A stretch of 64,000 nt of DNA. It comes from Lithobates sylvaticus (taxonomy: Eukaryota; Chordata; Amphibia; Anura; Ranidae). The stretch lies in NCBI GenBank assembly GCA_028564925.1, contig CM053033.1:110626752-110690751 (forward strand). Direction: 5' to 3'. Shown here piece after piece: positions 11,162 through 23,300 of this stretch (positions within the stretch are counted from its first letter, which is position 1; the number at the start of each line of letters is the position of its first letter). The notes below the pieces were generated by a model, which saw nothing but the letters and a program-made list of their open reading frames with translations, had not been told where the DNA came from and did no database searches. The translations under genes were made by a program, and so were the position numbers.

Positions 11162-14100
11162 TTAACCACTTGCCGACCGCCCCATGTACATATACGTCGG
11201 CAGAATGGCACGTACAGGCAAAACCACGTACCTGTACGTGCCATTCTTCTGGCGGAATCCGATCGGACACCCCCCCCCCCCCGCCGGCGGGGACGGTCGG
11301 CATCGCTTCAGGAGCGATCCGGGATGAGGGGACGGCCAGTGGTTTCTGGCCACCCCCTCGCGATCGCTCCTGGCGAATGAAAAGCTTCCCCTGCCTGTCT
11401 ATTGTATAGACAGGCAGGCGGAAGTGATGTCACGCTCGGTGCGTCGGTCTATCTGACCGGGACGCCGAGCTGTGAACACTCACAGGTTAGTGCACAAACA
11501 GTACACTGACACCAGTACACATAGGCACACAAAAACCCCCCTGTCACCCTTAGATCACCCCCCAGATCACCCCCCAGCCCACCCCCCGCCCCCCCAGTCA
11601 CAGTGTCACTAATTGCAGTGATCATTTATTTACTGATCACTGCATTTAGTGTCAGTGTGACTGAAATAACTGTCAGGGCAGTTAGTTTTAGGCCCCTTTA
11701 GGTCTAATGTAGCCCCCTACCCCCCCCCCCCCCCCAATAAAGGTTTAACCCCCTGATTGCCCCTAGTTAACCCTTTCACCCCCTTTTGCCAGTGTCACTA
11801 AGCGATCGTTTTTCTGATCGCTGCATTAGTGTCACTGGTGCCGCTAGGTAGCCAGTTTTTTTTTTTTTAGGTTAACCGCCAGGTTTATATAGGTTCATAA
11901 ATAGGTTTATAGGTCAGGTACCCCCATATTACAACCTAAATAAAGGTTTTAACCCCCTGATTGTCCCTAGAGTTAACTCTTTCACCAGTGATCACAGTAT
12001 AAGTGTCACTGGTGACGCTGGTTAGCCAGTTAGTTATTTAGTTATTTAGGTTCCCCGTCAGGTTTTTATATAGCGTCAGGTACCCCCATATAGTACCTAA
12101 TAAAGGTTTTAACCCCCTGATTGCCCCTAGTTAACCCTTTCACCAGTGATCACCGTATAACTGTTACGGGTGACGCTGGTTAGTTAGTTTGTTTTTTATA
12201 CTGTCAGGGCATCCGCCATTTATTACCCAATAACGGTTTAACCCCCTGATCGCCCGACGGGTGATATCAATTAGGTTTTAGGGTCAAATAAGGTCTGCGT
12301 CGCCCCAGGTTAGTGCCAGTACCGCAAACACCCACGCGCAAAGCATACACCTCCCTTAGTGGTACAGTATCTGAACAGATCAATATCTGATCTGATCAGA
12401 TCTATACTAGCGTCCCAGCAGTTTAGGGTTCCAAAAAACGCATTGTTAGCGGGATCAGCCCAGATACCTGCTAGCACCTGCGTTTTCCCCCTCCGCCCAG
12501 CCCACCCAAGTGCAGTATCGATCGATCACTGTCACTTACAAAACACTAAGCACACAACTGCAGCGTTCGCAGAGTCAGGCCTGATCCCTGCGATCGCTAA
12601 CATTTTTTTTGTGGTAGCTTTTTGATTCAGTCGCTAACAGTCAGGAGCTTTTTTACCTGTGAATCTCAAAAAAATAAAAAAAATAAAAAAAACAAAAATA
12701 GTTGTCGTTTTATTGTTCTCTCTCTCTCTCTATTCTCTCTCTATTGTTGCTCTTTTTTTTTTTACTCCATTCTATTCTGCAATGTTTTATTATGTTTTAT
12801 CATGCTTGCTTTTCAGGTATGTAATTTTGTTTACTGTGTTTTAGTGTTAAGCATTTTTTTGTTTTCAGGTGCGCCATTCAGTTGCAGCGCAGATTTATTT
12901 ATCTTGACAGCAACAGCGTTTGCTCCCACGATACATAAAGCCGCGACTCCAACGCTGTAGGAGGTGATTTCACCACCACAGTTAAAAAAAAGAGCATATA
13001 TGCCGAAGCATGGGGGCAGCAGGGGCGGAGGAGCGATTGGCTCCTAATGCCACGTACATACGGTCGAAATTCCGACGGAGGCTTGACCCGTGGAAAAGTC
13101 CGACCGTGTGTACACGGCATAACTTTTGCGGGAGGATGCCCCCATGCTTCGGCATATATAAATGGTGCATGTATGCCCATCATTAGAAGTGGGTGGATGA
13201 AGGGAGGTATTCTAATGGTGGGCATACCCACCAATCAATCTCTTTTTTTCGTTCAGCCAAGAGGCTGCATGAAAAAAAAAGATTACAATATATGTCCAGT
13301 ATGTTGCTGGACTTTGAATGGTTTTACCAGAATGATGCCTGCAGGTTTAGGTATCATCTTGGTATCATTCTTTTCAGCCAGTGATCGGCTTTCATGTAAA
13401 AGCAATTCTAGCGGGTAATTAGCCTCTAGACTGCTTTTACAAGCAGTGGGAGGGAATGTCCCCCCTCCCGGATATAAACCGTGCCATTGGGAAATTGGGA
13501 AAGCATTTTATCACACCAATCTTGGTGTGGTCAGATGCTTTGAGGGCAGAGGAAAGATCTAGGGTCTAATAGACCCCATTTTTTTCAAAAAAAAGTACCT
13601 GTCACTGCCTATTGCTATCATAGGGGATATTTACATTCCCTGAGATAACAATAAAAATGATAACAAAGAAAAAAAAATGGAAGGAACAGTTTAAAAATAA
13701 AATAAAAAAGCTAAATAAAAAAAAAAAAAAGCGAAAAAAAAAAAAGCACCCCTGCCCCCCCTTCTCTTGCGCAAAGGCGTACACAAGCGTTGGTCTGGCG
13801 TCATATGTAAACAGCAATTGCACCATGCATGTGAGGTATCACCGCGAAGGTCAGATCGAGGGCAGTAATTTTAGCAGTAGACCTCCTCTGTGAATCTAAT
13901 GTGGTATCATGTAAAGGCTTTTAAAGGCTTTTAAAAATGTATGTAGTTTGTTGCCACTGCGTGTTTGTGCACAATTTTAAAGCATGTCGTGTTTGGTATC
14001 CATGTACTCGGCCTAAGATCATATTTTTTTTTTCATCAAAAATTTGAGCAATATAGTGTGTTTTAGTGCATTAAAATAAAAAAAAGTGTATTTTTTTCCA

Positions 14101-15878
14101 CAAAAAATGCGTTTGAAAAATCGCTGCGCAAATACTGTGTGGAAAAAAAAAATGCAACACCCACCATTTTAATCTGTAGGGCCTTTGCTTTAACAATATA
14201 TATAGTGTTTGGGGGTTCAACGTAATTTTCTCGCAAAAAAAAAATATGTTTTCATGTAAACAAAAAGTGTCAAAGGGCTTTGTCTTCAAGTGGTTAGAAG
14301 AGTGGGTGATGTGTGACATAAGCTTCTAAATGTTGTGCATAAAATGCCAGGACAGTTCAACCCCCCCCCCCCCAAATGACCCCATTTTGGAAAGTAGACA
14401 CCCCAAGCTATTTGCTGAGAGCAATGTTGAGCCCATTAAAAATTTTTTTTTTTTTTTTGTCCCAAGAGATTGAATAATGAAAAAATTTTTTTTTTTTTTT
14501 TTTACAAAAAGTTGTCACTAAATGATATATTGCTCAAACATGTCATGGGCATATGTGGAAATACACCCCAAAATACATTCTGTTGCTTCTCCTGAGTACG
14601 GGGATACCACATGTGTGGGACTTTTTGGGAGCCTAGCTGCGTACGGGACCCCAAAAACCAAGCACCGCCTTCAGGCTTTCTAAGGGTGTAATTTTTTTAT
14701 TTCACTTCTCACTGCCAATCACAGTTTCGGAGGCCATGGAATGCCCACATGGCATAAAACCCCCCAAAATGACCCCATTTTGGAAAGTAGACACCCCAAG
14801 CTATTTGCTGAGAGGTATGGTGAGTATTTTGCAGATCTCGCTTTTTGTCACAAAGTTTTGAAAATTGAAAAAAGAAAAAAAATATGTTTTTTTTCTTTTC
14901 TTCATTTTCAAAAACAAATGAGAGCTGTAAAATACTCACCATGCCTCTCAACAAATAGCTTGGGGTGTCTACTTTCCAAAATGGGGTCATTTGGGGGGGG
15001 GGGGGGGTGTTTGTGCTATTTTGTCATTTTATGGCCTTCAAAACTGTGATAGGTAGTGAGGAGTGAAATCAAAAATTTGCACCCTTAGAAATCCTGAAGG
15101 CGGTGCTTGGGTTTCGGGGCCCCGCACGCGGCTAGGCTCCCAAAAAGTCCCACACATGTGGTATCCCCATACTCAGGAGAAGCAGCAAAATGTATTTTGG
15201 GGTGCAATTCCACATATAACTATGGCATGTGTGAGCAATATATAATTTAGTGACAACTTTTTGAAAAAAAAAAAAATATTTTTTATTTTTATTCAATCAC
15301 TTGGGACTAAAAAAAAGAAATATTCAATGGGCTCAACATGCCTCTCAGCAAATAGCTTGGGGTGTCTACTTTCCAAAATGGGGTCATTTGGGGGGGTTTT
15401 GTACTTCCCTGCCATTTTAGCACCTCAAGAAATGAGATAGGCAGTCATAAATTAAAAGCGGTGTAAATTCCAGAAAATGTACTCTAGTTTGTAGACGCTA
15501 TAACTTTTGCGCAAACCAATAAATATATGCTTATTGGCATTTTTTTTTACTAAAGACATGTGGCTGAATACATTTTGGCCCAAATGTTTGACTAAAATTG
15601 AGTTTATTCGATTTTTCTTATAACAAAAAGTAGAAAATCTTTTTTTTTTTTTTCAAAATTTTCACTCTTTTTCCGTTTATATTGCAAAAAATAAAAATCA
15701 CAGAGGCAATCAAATACCATCAAAAGAAAGCTCTATTTGTGGGAAGAAAAGGACGCAAATTTTGTTTGGTTACAACATTGCATGACCGCGCAATTACCAG
15801 TTAAAGCAGTGCAGTGCGAAATTGAAAAAAGACCTCTGGTCCTTAAGCTGACAATTGGTCCGGGGCTGAAGTGGTTAA
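11162..15878 (-). mobile_element. 5-kb TTAA-flanked non-autonomous DNA transposon, copy 2
   Basis: Complete at both ends: TTAA at 11162-11165 followed by CCACTTGCCGACCG, and GAAGTGG followed by TTAA at 15875-15878. It runs opposite to copy 1. Same order of parts reversed: hairpin GC end, tandem array (one unit fewer than the others), pyrimidine tract near 12715-12870, the 1-kb-element-like module, and the palindrome (about 14340-15410). Long stretches are identical by eye to copies 1, 3 and 4, pointing to recent amplification. No transposase ORF. Confidence 0.9.
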
Positions 15879-16783
15879 GACAGATTTCAGCACCTTGGAC
15901 AGCAAAAACCTGATTTGCAGCACAGGGTAGTTATGAGCTGTGATGCTGCAAATCAAAGAGCTAATTTAGAAAACATTCCTCAAAGTAGAATTTTTATATT
16001 TAGACACCACACTTAAAAAACATTAACCAGTTATAATGGCTAATGCCTATCTATTCATTTTCTCTGTATAACAAACAACTTTTTCTGTTTTTGGATGTAT
16101 GTTGCCCAAAATCCTACCTTGCCCTTCTACAGTGTTATGAAAATCTAGGCTTCTACAGTGTAAGTTATTGAGGAGAAACTCAGTATCCCCCTTGTCAGTA
16201 GGGACAGAATGTCCAAATAAATGCTTAGAAAGGTAAGAAATATTTTTTAGACATTATTAGGTATAATTGTAGGGTTTTCGCAAATTTGACTGCAAAAGCG
16301 AAAATATACTTTAATCAAGTGCCTGGAATGATGTATTTCTGGATGGTAGACGGTATTTCTTTGTGTGTTCAAATGTCCCTTACAAAAGGTTGTGAACTAG
16401 CCTAGAGAGCATGCTCATCAAAAGGAATGTCTTCTTTCTTATTATGAGTATACCAAGAGCCTTGTACCTACAGAGGATTTTATCAAGATATTGAAAGAAG
16501 TTTGTTTTGGCAGGACCCTCAAAATCCCACCCTATGAAAATGAGAAAGATTATATATACAAACCGGCTTGATTTTATGGATTTATTAGAGTTTGGGTGTT
16601 TAAAAATGAATTGAGCTGTGTTAAACCTGAGCTGTGTTAAAATGAGGCCAGTTGACAGTGAAGTAAATACCCACTTCCTTAAAAAGATCTTATCAACTTA
16701 ACAAAATGTGCATGTTAAAAGCACACACAAACCCCCCTGATATTTTAAATGCCTTCATTGAGACATTTTTCCTTCTGGACCTC
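15879..16783. other. Non-coding interval
   Basis: No gene, RNA or named repeat recognised; AT-rich sequence leading into the minisatellite. Confidence 0.5.
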
Positions 16784-17425
16784 CTGTGTGCAGAGTTTGT
16801 CAGGCGGCGGCTGGCCTGTGTGCAGAGTTTGTCAGGCGGCGGCTGGCCTGTGTGCAGAGTTTGGCAGGCGGCGGCTGGCCTGTGTGCAGAGTTTGTCAGG
16901 CGGCGGCTGGCCTGTGTGCAGAGTTTGTCAGGCGGCGGCTGGCCTGTGTGCAGAGTTTGTCAGGCGGCGGCTGGCCTGTGTGCAGAGTTTGGCAGGCGGC
17001 GGCTGGCCTGTGTGCAGAGTTTGTCAGGCGGCGGCTGGCCTGTGTGCAGAGTTTGTCAGGCGGCGGCTGGCCTGTGTGCAGAGTTTGTCAGGCGGCGGCT
17101 GGCCTGTGTGCAGAGTTTGTCAGGCGGCGGCTGGCCTGTGTGCAGAGTTTGTCAGGCGGCGGCTGGCCTGTGTGCAGAGTTTGTCAGGCGGCGGCTGGCC
17201 TGTGTGCAGAGTTTGTCAGGCGGCGGCTGGCCTGTGTGCAGAGTTTGTCAGGCGGCGGCTGGCCTGTGTGCAGAGTTTGTCAGGCGGCGGCTGGCCTGTG
17301 TGCAGAGTTTGTCAGGCGGCGGCTGGCCTGTGTGCAGAGTTTGTCAGGCGGCGGCTGGCCTGTGTGCAGAGTTTGTCAGGCGGCGGCTGGCCTGTGTGCA
17401 GAGTTTGGCAGGCGGCGGCTGGCCT
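16784..17425 (+). repeat. 32-bp minisatellite, about 20 units
   Basis: The unit reads CTGTGTGCAGAGTTTGTCAG followed by GCGGCGGCTGGC. Units are almost identical; the main variant (TTTGGCAG for TTTGTCAG) occurs in units 3, 7 and the last. Because 32 is not a multiple of 3 and the unit has no stop in any plus frame, all three plus frames stay open (frames at 16706-17647, 16749-17432 and 16786-17493). I read this as a property of the repeat, not as a gene. Confidence 0.95.
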
Positions 17426-19639
17426 GCTGTGAGTCTGCTGGGGCTGATGACATCCAAGATGGCAATGCCCAGCAGCATCTCAGGGACTTTTGATGTCCAT
17501 ACAAGAGGGGCTTTTACAGGTAAATTATGCCTAAAATACATTCAAGCAGAACTACACTGCATCTGCGCACCACAAACATTGTTTAATTCATTTTTAATAG
17601 TCAAACCTCCCCCTATCTATCCATGTCTCCATGCTTTACTATGCTGAGAAATCGCTTTGAAAAACACCCCCCTAGCATTTCTGACCATGGTCATCTTGAG
17701 TAAGGGCAAATGATTCCTTAGCTCAGGCATGCAGGCAGGAGGGTGTGCTTAATTGAAAAAAACCCTCCCCCTGCTGAAGACTCCTGGGATTATGGCATTT
17801 GCCTAGACATGGAAACCAGGAACTAACTGAAGAAATGTAAAATGAAGTTTAAAACAAGTGAATACACTTTCCTATCTATTTACTAATGCTAGCAGCATAA
17901 GGATTAACAATAGTCAATGTTGATTAAGAGAGTGAAGTTCCACTTTAATGCACACTACTTCCTCATGGGAAGATTGTTGAAATGAATGATCGGTCAACAG
18001 GGTTTCTTTAATGTTGATATTTGCACTTGCTGGTGCTCAATCAATTCTTTAGGCACTGAGCTGTGCATAGTGGGAAAGCTACAGGAGTGTGCAAATGTTT
18101 CCGGTACCTAGAAGTTTGTGGGGTTCTTGTGGGGGGGGGATTTCAATCCTGAATTAGTCTAGTCCTGATTTCATGCAAGTAACAAAAATGGTTGGTAAAA
18201 AATGTCCATTGTACTGTAATAGTTGGACCGGAGCAATCACCATTTGAGGAAAGGGACAAAACAATGTTAGGAGAATTGGTATCCTGGTTAATAAACAAGA
18301 GACATTGCAAAATATATCAATGCAAATCTGAGGAGCCCTTTGATTTCTACTGGGACTAGTTAAATAATTACAAATTATTGGTACAATAGAACTACTATGA
18401 ATAGTACAAGTTTATTGATTGTTGCATTCAGCCTGCAAAGATTAATGATTGCTGGGTTTGCATAAAACAGGAGTGAGGCATGCTGAGAACATATATTTTC
18501 TCTGAACAGCTATGTAGATGTGCTGAAATGTGATCAGAGAGAGCTGACCTGGTGGCTGGTCCTCTTGAAGGGGACCTTATTAATCACGGAGAGCAAATAT
18601 ATAAAATGTAATATACACATTGCAGATAGTTTTTTTTTTTTTTTTCCTTTATTCTGTCTTGCATTTTAATCTAGTTCATTAATTTAAATGTTCTTGCTGA
18701 TATAATTGTCCAGCACCCATAATAGCACACAATGTCTGCTTAGTTTTCACCCTCAATTCCATGCCTTTTGTCTCTTGAACATAGCATTACTTCTGAGGTG
18801 CCTCAAATATGCTTAAAATAGGGCATCTTCCATTTTACCAAAAAAAAAAAAAAAAAAAAAAAAAAGACTGTTGTGTCAGACCATTATTTTCCAGTACAAT
18901 GATTTTTATTAAAGAATTAGCGGTAACAAAACAAGTGGTCATCCAGTAATTGAGTCCATTTACATTAACACTCATTCGATATGTCTTCCATATAGGTTTG
19001 TACCTTACGCATTTAGTGGGAGGACCACGCTTCCTCAGGAGGTGGAGGGGAGCTAAAAAGCCGTAGTCCATAAACATAGATGATTACATTTGTAGTAGAA
19101 TGTGCCATCAATACAACATCACAGTACATTTAAAACCGCTCACCAGTCCAACAGCTGAGAGAGGAGGAACCAAGACTGAGGGCATGTAGTGTCATTCCCT
19201 GGGGGCAGGTGTGGCAGCATAATCCAGGCGGCACTGACAAATTGCTAAAAGGTGTAGTTAACCAATGTGTGAACAAGGTGAAACCCAGAAACATTGTATA
19301 AGAAAAAGCCACTATACTAGTAAACAAATCCTCCAACCTGTATAAAGGGGGCACACACCTGACAGACCTTTCTGTCTAGAGGGCTATGACGTGCAAGGAA
19401 GGAGGGAGCTCTTCTGGAGTAGTCAAAATTTCCAGCCAGTTCAAAGGCACATTAAATAAAAAAAGGAAAGCATTTGTTTATGTCCCTTTGGCCTTATGCA
19501 GACAAGGTATCTGAAAAAAATATTTTGAACCCTGGGACCCCTGGCAGGAAAATGCTGCTTAAAAAAACATGTATCGCAAACAAAGTGTCGCACATGCTCG
19601 CATATCTAACGTTGAGCATTAATGCATTCTGTTAGAATA
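17426..19639. other. Non-coding interval with repeat fragments
   Basis: 17510-17947 ends GAAGTTCCACTTTAA, like the end of the TTAA-flanked MITEs, and is probably a diverged one. There is a (T)18 run near 18630 and a (A)27 run at 18839-18865. The stretch 18866-19450 is unassigned; no coding frame there shows a recognisable domain. Confidence 0.45.
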
Positions 19640-20084
19640 TTCAAGTTTTTTTTTTTTTTTTTTCACATGTCATACTTGTTCAAGGGTTTTGCACAGAGTT
19701 GCCCCGATCCTTCTTTTCTGGGGTCCCCTGGTGGCGCTCTTGGTTTCTCCTCTTCATCGTGTGCCCCCCACGGAAAGCCGCTTTCCATGGGGGCACTCGT
19801 GCGGGTGCGCTCCCAAGTCCAGTTGCTCGTCCATTGACACAGACAGCAGGGCTTGGCTCTGCCCCCGGAACCCGTGTCACTGGATTTGATTGACAGCAAT
19901 ATCCAATGAGAACCCGAGACAGCGGCTGGAGCTGCTGTGCTCGTCCCCATTGCTGGAACGATTGGGCTCAGGGAAGAAAAAGGGGGGCCTTTGGGGGGGC
20001 TGCTGCAGCACGGAAGGTTTTTCGCCTTAATGCATAGAATGCATTAAGGTGAAAAACCACGAGGTTCACAACTCCTTTAATTTA
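19640..20084 (+). mobile_element. MITE, 'TTAAAGTGATTGTAAAGG' family (family B)
   Basis: Shares with 35424-36999 the ordered words GTCATACTT, GCCCCGATCC, CCATTGACACAGACAGCAGG, GACAGCGGCTGGAG, GGCTGCTGCAGCAC and the terminal hairpin TTAATGCATAGAATGCATTAA, then ends CTCCTTTAA. The left end is diverged. Non-coding. I recognise this as a family common in ranid-type frog DNA. Confidence 0.75.
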
Positions 20085-20099
20085 TTCTGGCCTTTGGAA

Positions 20100-20330
20100 T
20101 ACTTTTAATGCATGTTTAGGCACATTCTGAATTTTCTCTGCTCTTCAGCTTCTCTCCTGGACATGCCTTTTGTTTTTTTGGGCCGTAATCTCTCCTTTTC
20201 TAACATGCCTGTGCATGAATACACAGGGTCATAAAGAGGTGGTTTTACAGGCCAAAAAGAAAGCTCAACGCCTGTAAAAGCTGCATTTTTTTCCTTTAAC
20301 TCTGTGTGCACGAGCCCATTACCTGCAACT
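20100..20330 (+). mobile_element. MITE fragment (family D)
   Basis: Contains CTTTTCTAACATGCCTGTGC, TACAGGCC, CTGTAAAAGC and ends TGTGCACGAGCCCATTA. These words recur at 25453-25740 and in the split copy at 37923-38615, whose right end reads GTGCATGAGACCTTA. No coding capacity. Confidence 0.5.
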
Positions 20331-20347
20331 TTTTGGCCTCATGAAGC

Positions 20348-23300
20348 TTAACCACTTGCCGACCGCCCCCTGTATATATACGTCGGCAGAATGGCACGTA
20401 CAGGCAGAACCACGTACCTGTACGTGCCATTCTTCCGGCGGGTGGGGGGTCCGATCGGACCCCCCCCCGGCCGGCGGGGACGGTCGGGATCGCTTCAGGA
20501 GCGATCCGGGATGAGGGGACGGCCAGTGGTTTCTGGCCACCCCCTCGCGATCGCTCCTGGCGAATCAGATGCTTCCTCTGTCTGTGTCAATCAAAACACA
20601 GGCAGAGGAAGTGATGTCACGCTCGGTGCGCCGGTCTATGTGACCGGAACGCCGAGCTGTGAACATCTAAAGGTTAGTGCACAAACAGTACACTGACACC
20701 AGTACACATAGGCACACAAAACACCCCCCTGTCACCCCCTGATCACCCCCCAGATCACCCCCTCCCCCCCCCCAGTCACAGTGTCACTAATTGCAGTGAT
20801 CATTTTTTTACTGATCACTGCATTTAGTGTCAGTGTGACTGTAATAACTGTCAGGGCAGTTAGTTTTAGGTCCAAGGTAGCCCCCCACCCCCCCTAATAA
20901 AGGTTTAACCCCTTGATTGCCCCCCAGGTAACCCTTTCACCCCCTTTTGCCAGTGTCACTAAGCGATCGTTTTTCTGATCGCTGTATTAGTGTCACTGCT
21001 GTCGCTAGGTAACCATTTTTTTTTTTTTTAGGTAACCGCCATGTTTATATAGGTTCATAAATAGGTTTATAGGTCAGGTACCCCCATATTACAACCTAAA
21101 TAAAAGGTTTTAACCCCCTGATTGCCCCTAGAGTTAACCCTTTCACCAGTGATCACAGTATAACTGTCACTGGTGACGCTGGTTAGCCAGTTAGTTATTT
21201 CGTTATTTAGGTTCCCCGTCAGGTTTTTATATAGCGTCAGGTACCCCCATATATTACCTAATAAAGGTTTTAACCCCCTGATTGCCCCTAGTTAACCCTT
21301 TCACCCCCTTTTGCCAGTGTCACTAAGCGATCGTTTTTCTGATCGCTGCATTAGTGTCGCTAGGTAACCATTTTTTTTTTTTAGGTAACCGCCATGTTTA
21401 TATAGGTTCATAAATAGGTTTATAGGTCAGGTACCCCCATATTACAACCTAAATAAAGGTTTTAACCCCCTGATTGCCCCTAGAGTTAACCCTTTCACCA
21501 GTGATCACTGTATAACTGTCACTGGTGACGCTGGTTAGCCAGTTAGTTATTTCGTTATTTAGGTTCCCCGTCAGGTTTTTATATAGCGTCAGGTACCCCC
21601 ATATATTACCTAATAAAGGTTTAACCCCCTGATTGCCCCTAGTTAACCCTTTCACCCCCTTTTGCCAGTGTCACTAAGCGATCGTTTTTTCTGATCGCTG
21701 CATTAGTGTCGCTAGGTAACCAGTTTTTTTTTGTATTACTGTTACGGGTGACGCTGGTTAGTTAGCTTGTTTTTTATACTGTCAGGGCACCCGCCATTTA
21801 TTACCCAATAACGGTTTAACCCCCTGATCGCCCGGCGGGTGATATCAATTAGGTTTTAGGGTCAAATAAGGTCTGCGTCGCCCCAGGTTAGTGCCAGTAC
21901 CGCAAACACCCACGCACAAAGCATACACCTCCCTTAGTGGCACAGTATCTGAACAGATCAATATCTGATCTGATCAGATCTATACTAGCGTCCCAGCAGT
22001 TTAGGGTTCCAAAAAAAAACGCATTGTTAGCGGGATCAGCCCAGATACCTGCTAGCACCTGCGTTTTCCCCCTCCGCCCAGCCCAGCCCACCCAAGTGCA
22101 GTATCGATCGATCACTGTCACTTACAAAACACTAAGCACACATAACTGCAGCGTTCGCAGAGTCAGGCCTGATCCCTGCGATCGCTAACATTTTTTTTGT
22201 GGTAGCGTTTTGATTCAGTCGCTTCAGTCAGGAGCTTTTTTACCTGTGAATCTCAAAAAAATAAAAAAAAATAAAATAGTTGTCGTTTTATTGTTCTCTC
22301 TCTCACTCTATTCTCTCTCTATTGTTGCTCTTTTTTTACTCCATTCTATTCTGCAATGTTTTATTATGTTTTATTATGTTTTTATTATGTTTTATCATGC
22401 TTGCTTTTCAGGTATGTAATTTTGTTTACTGTGTGTTTTAGTGTTGAGCATTTTTTTGTTTTCAGGTGCGCCATTCAGTTGCAACGCGGATTTATTTATC
22501 TTGACAGCAACAGCGTTTGCTCCCACGATACATAAAGCCGCGACTCCAACGCTGTAGGAGGTGATTTCACCACCACAGTTAAAAAAAAGAGCATATATGC
22601 CGAAGCATGGGGCAGCAGGGGGGGGGGAGCGATTGGCTCCTAATGCCACGTACATACGGTCGAAATTCCGACCGTGTGTACACGGCATAACTTTTTGCGG
22701 GAGGATGCCCCCATGCATCGGCATATATAAATGGTGCATGTATGCCCATCATTAGAAGTGGGTGGATGAAGGGAGGTATTCTAATGGTGGGCATACCCAC
22801 CAATCAATCTCTTTTTTTCGTTCAGCCAAGAGGCTGCATGAAAAAAAAAAGATTACAATATATGTCCAGTATGTTGCTGGACTTTGAATGGTTATACCAG
22901 AATGATGCCTGCAGGTTTAGGTATCATCTTGGTATCATTCTTTTCAGCCAGTGATCGGCTTTCATGTAAAAGCAATTCTAGCGGGTAATTAGCCTCTAGA
23001 CTGCTTTTACAAGCAGTGGGAGGGAATGTCCCCCCTCCCGGATATAAACCGCGCCATTGGGAAATTGGGAAAGCATTTTATCACACCAATCTTGGTGTGG
23101 TCAGATGCTTTGAGGGCAGAGGAAAGATCTAGGGTCTAATAGACCCCAATTTTTTCAAAAAAAAGAGTACCTGTCACTGCCTATTGCTATCATAGGGGAT
23201 ATTTACATTCCCTGAGATAACAATAAAAATCATAACAAAGAAAAAAAATGGAAGGAACAGTTTAAAAATAAAATAAAAAAGCTAAATAAATAAAAAAAAA

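Noticed and set aside
16706-17647. Repetitive 313-aa open frame (and two more in other frames) as a gene
   Set aside because: Produced by a 32-bp repeat without stops; all three plus frames are open, which is expected from the unit and not evidence for a protein.
18839-18865. Poly(A) as the end of a processed pseudogene
   Set aside because: No polyadenylation signal in the right place before it and no coding sequence on either side.
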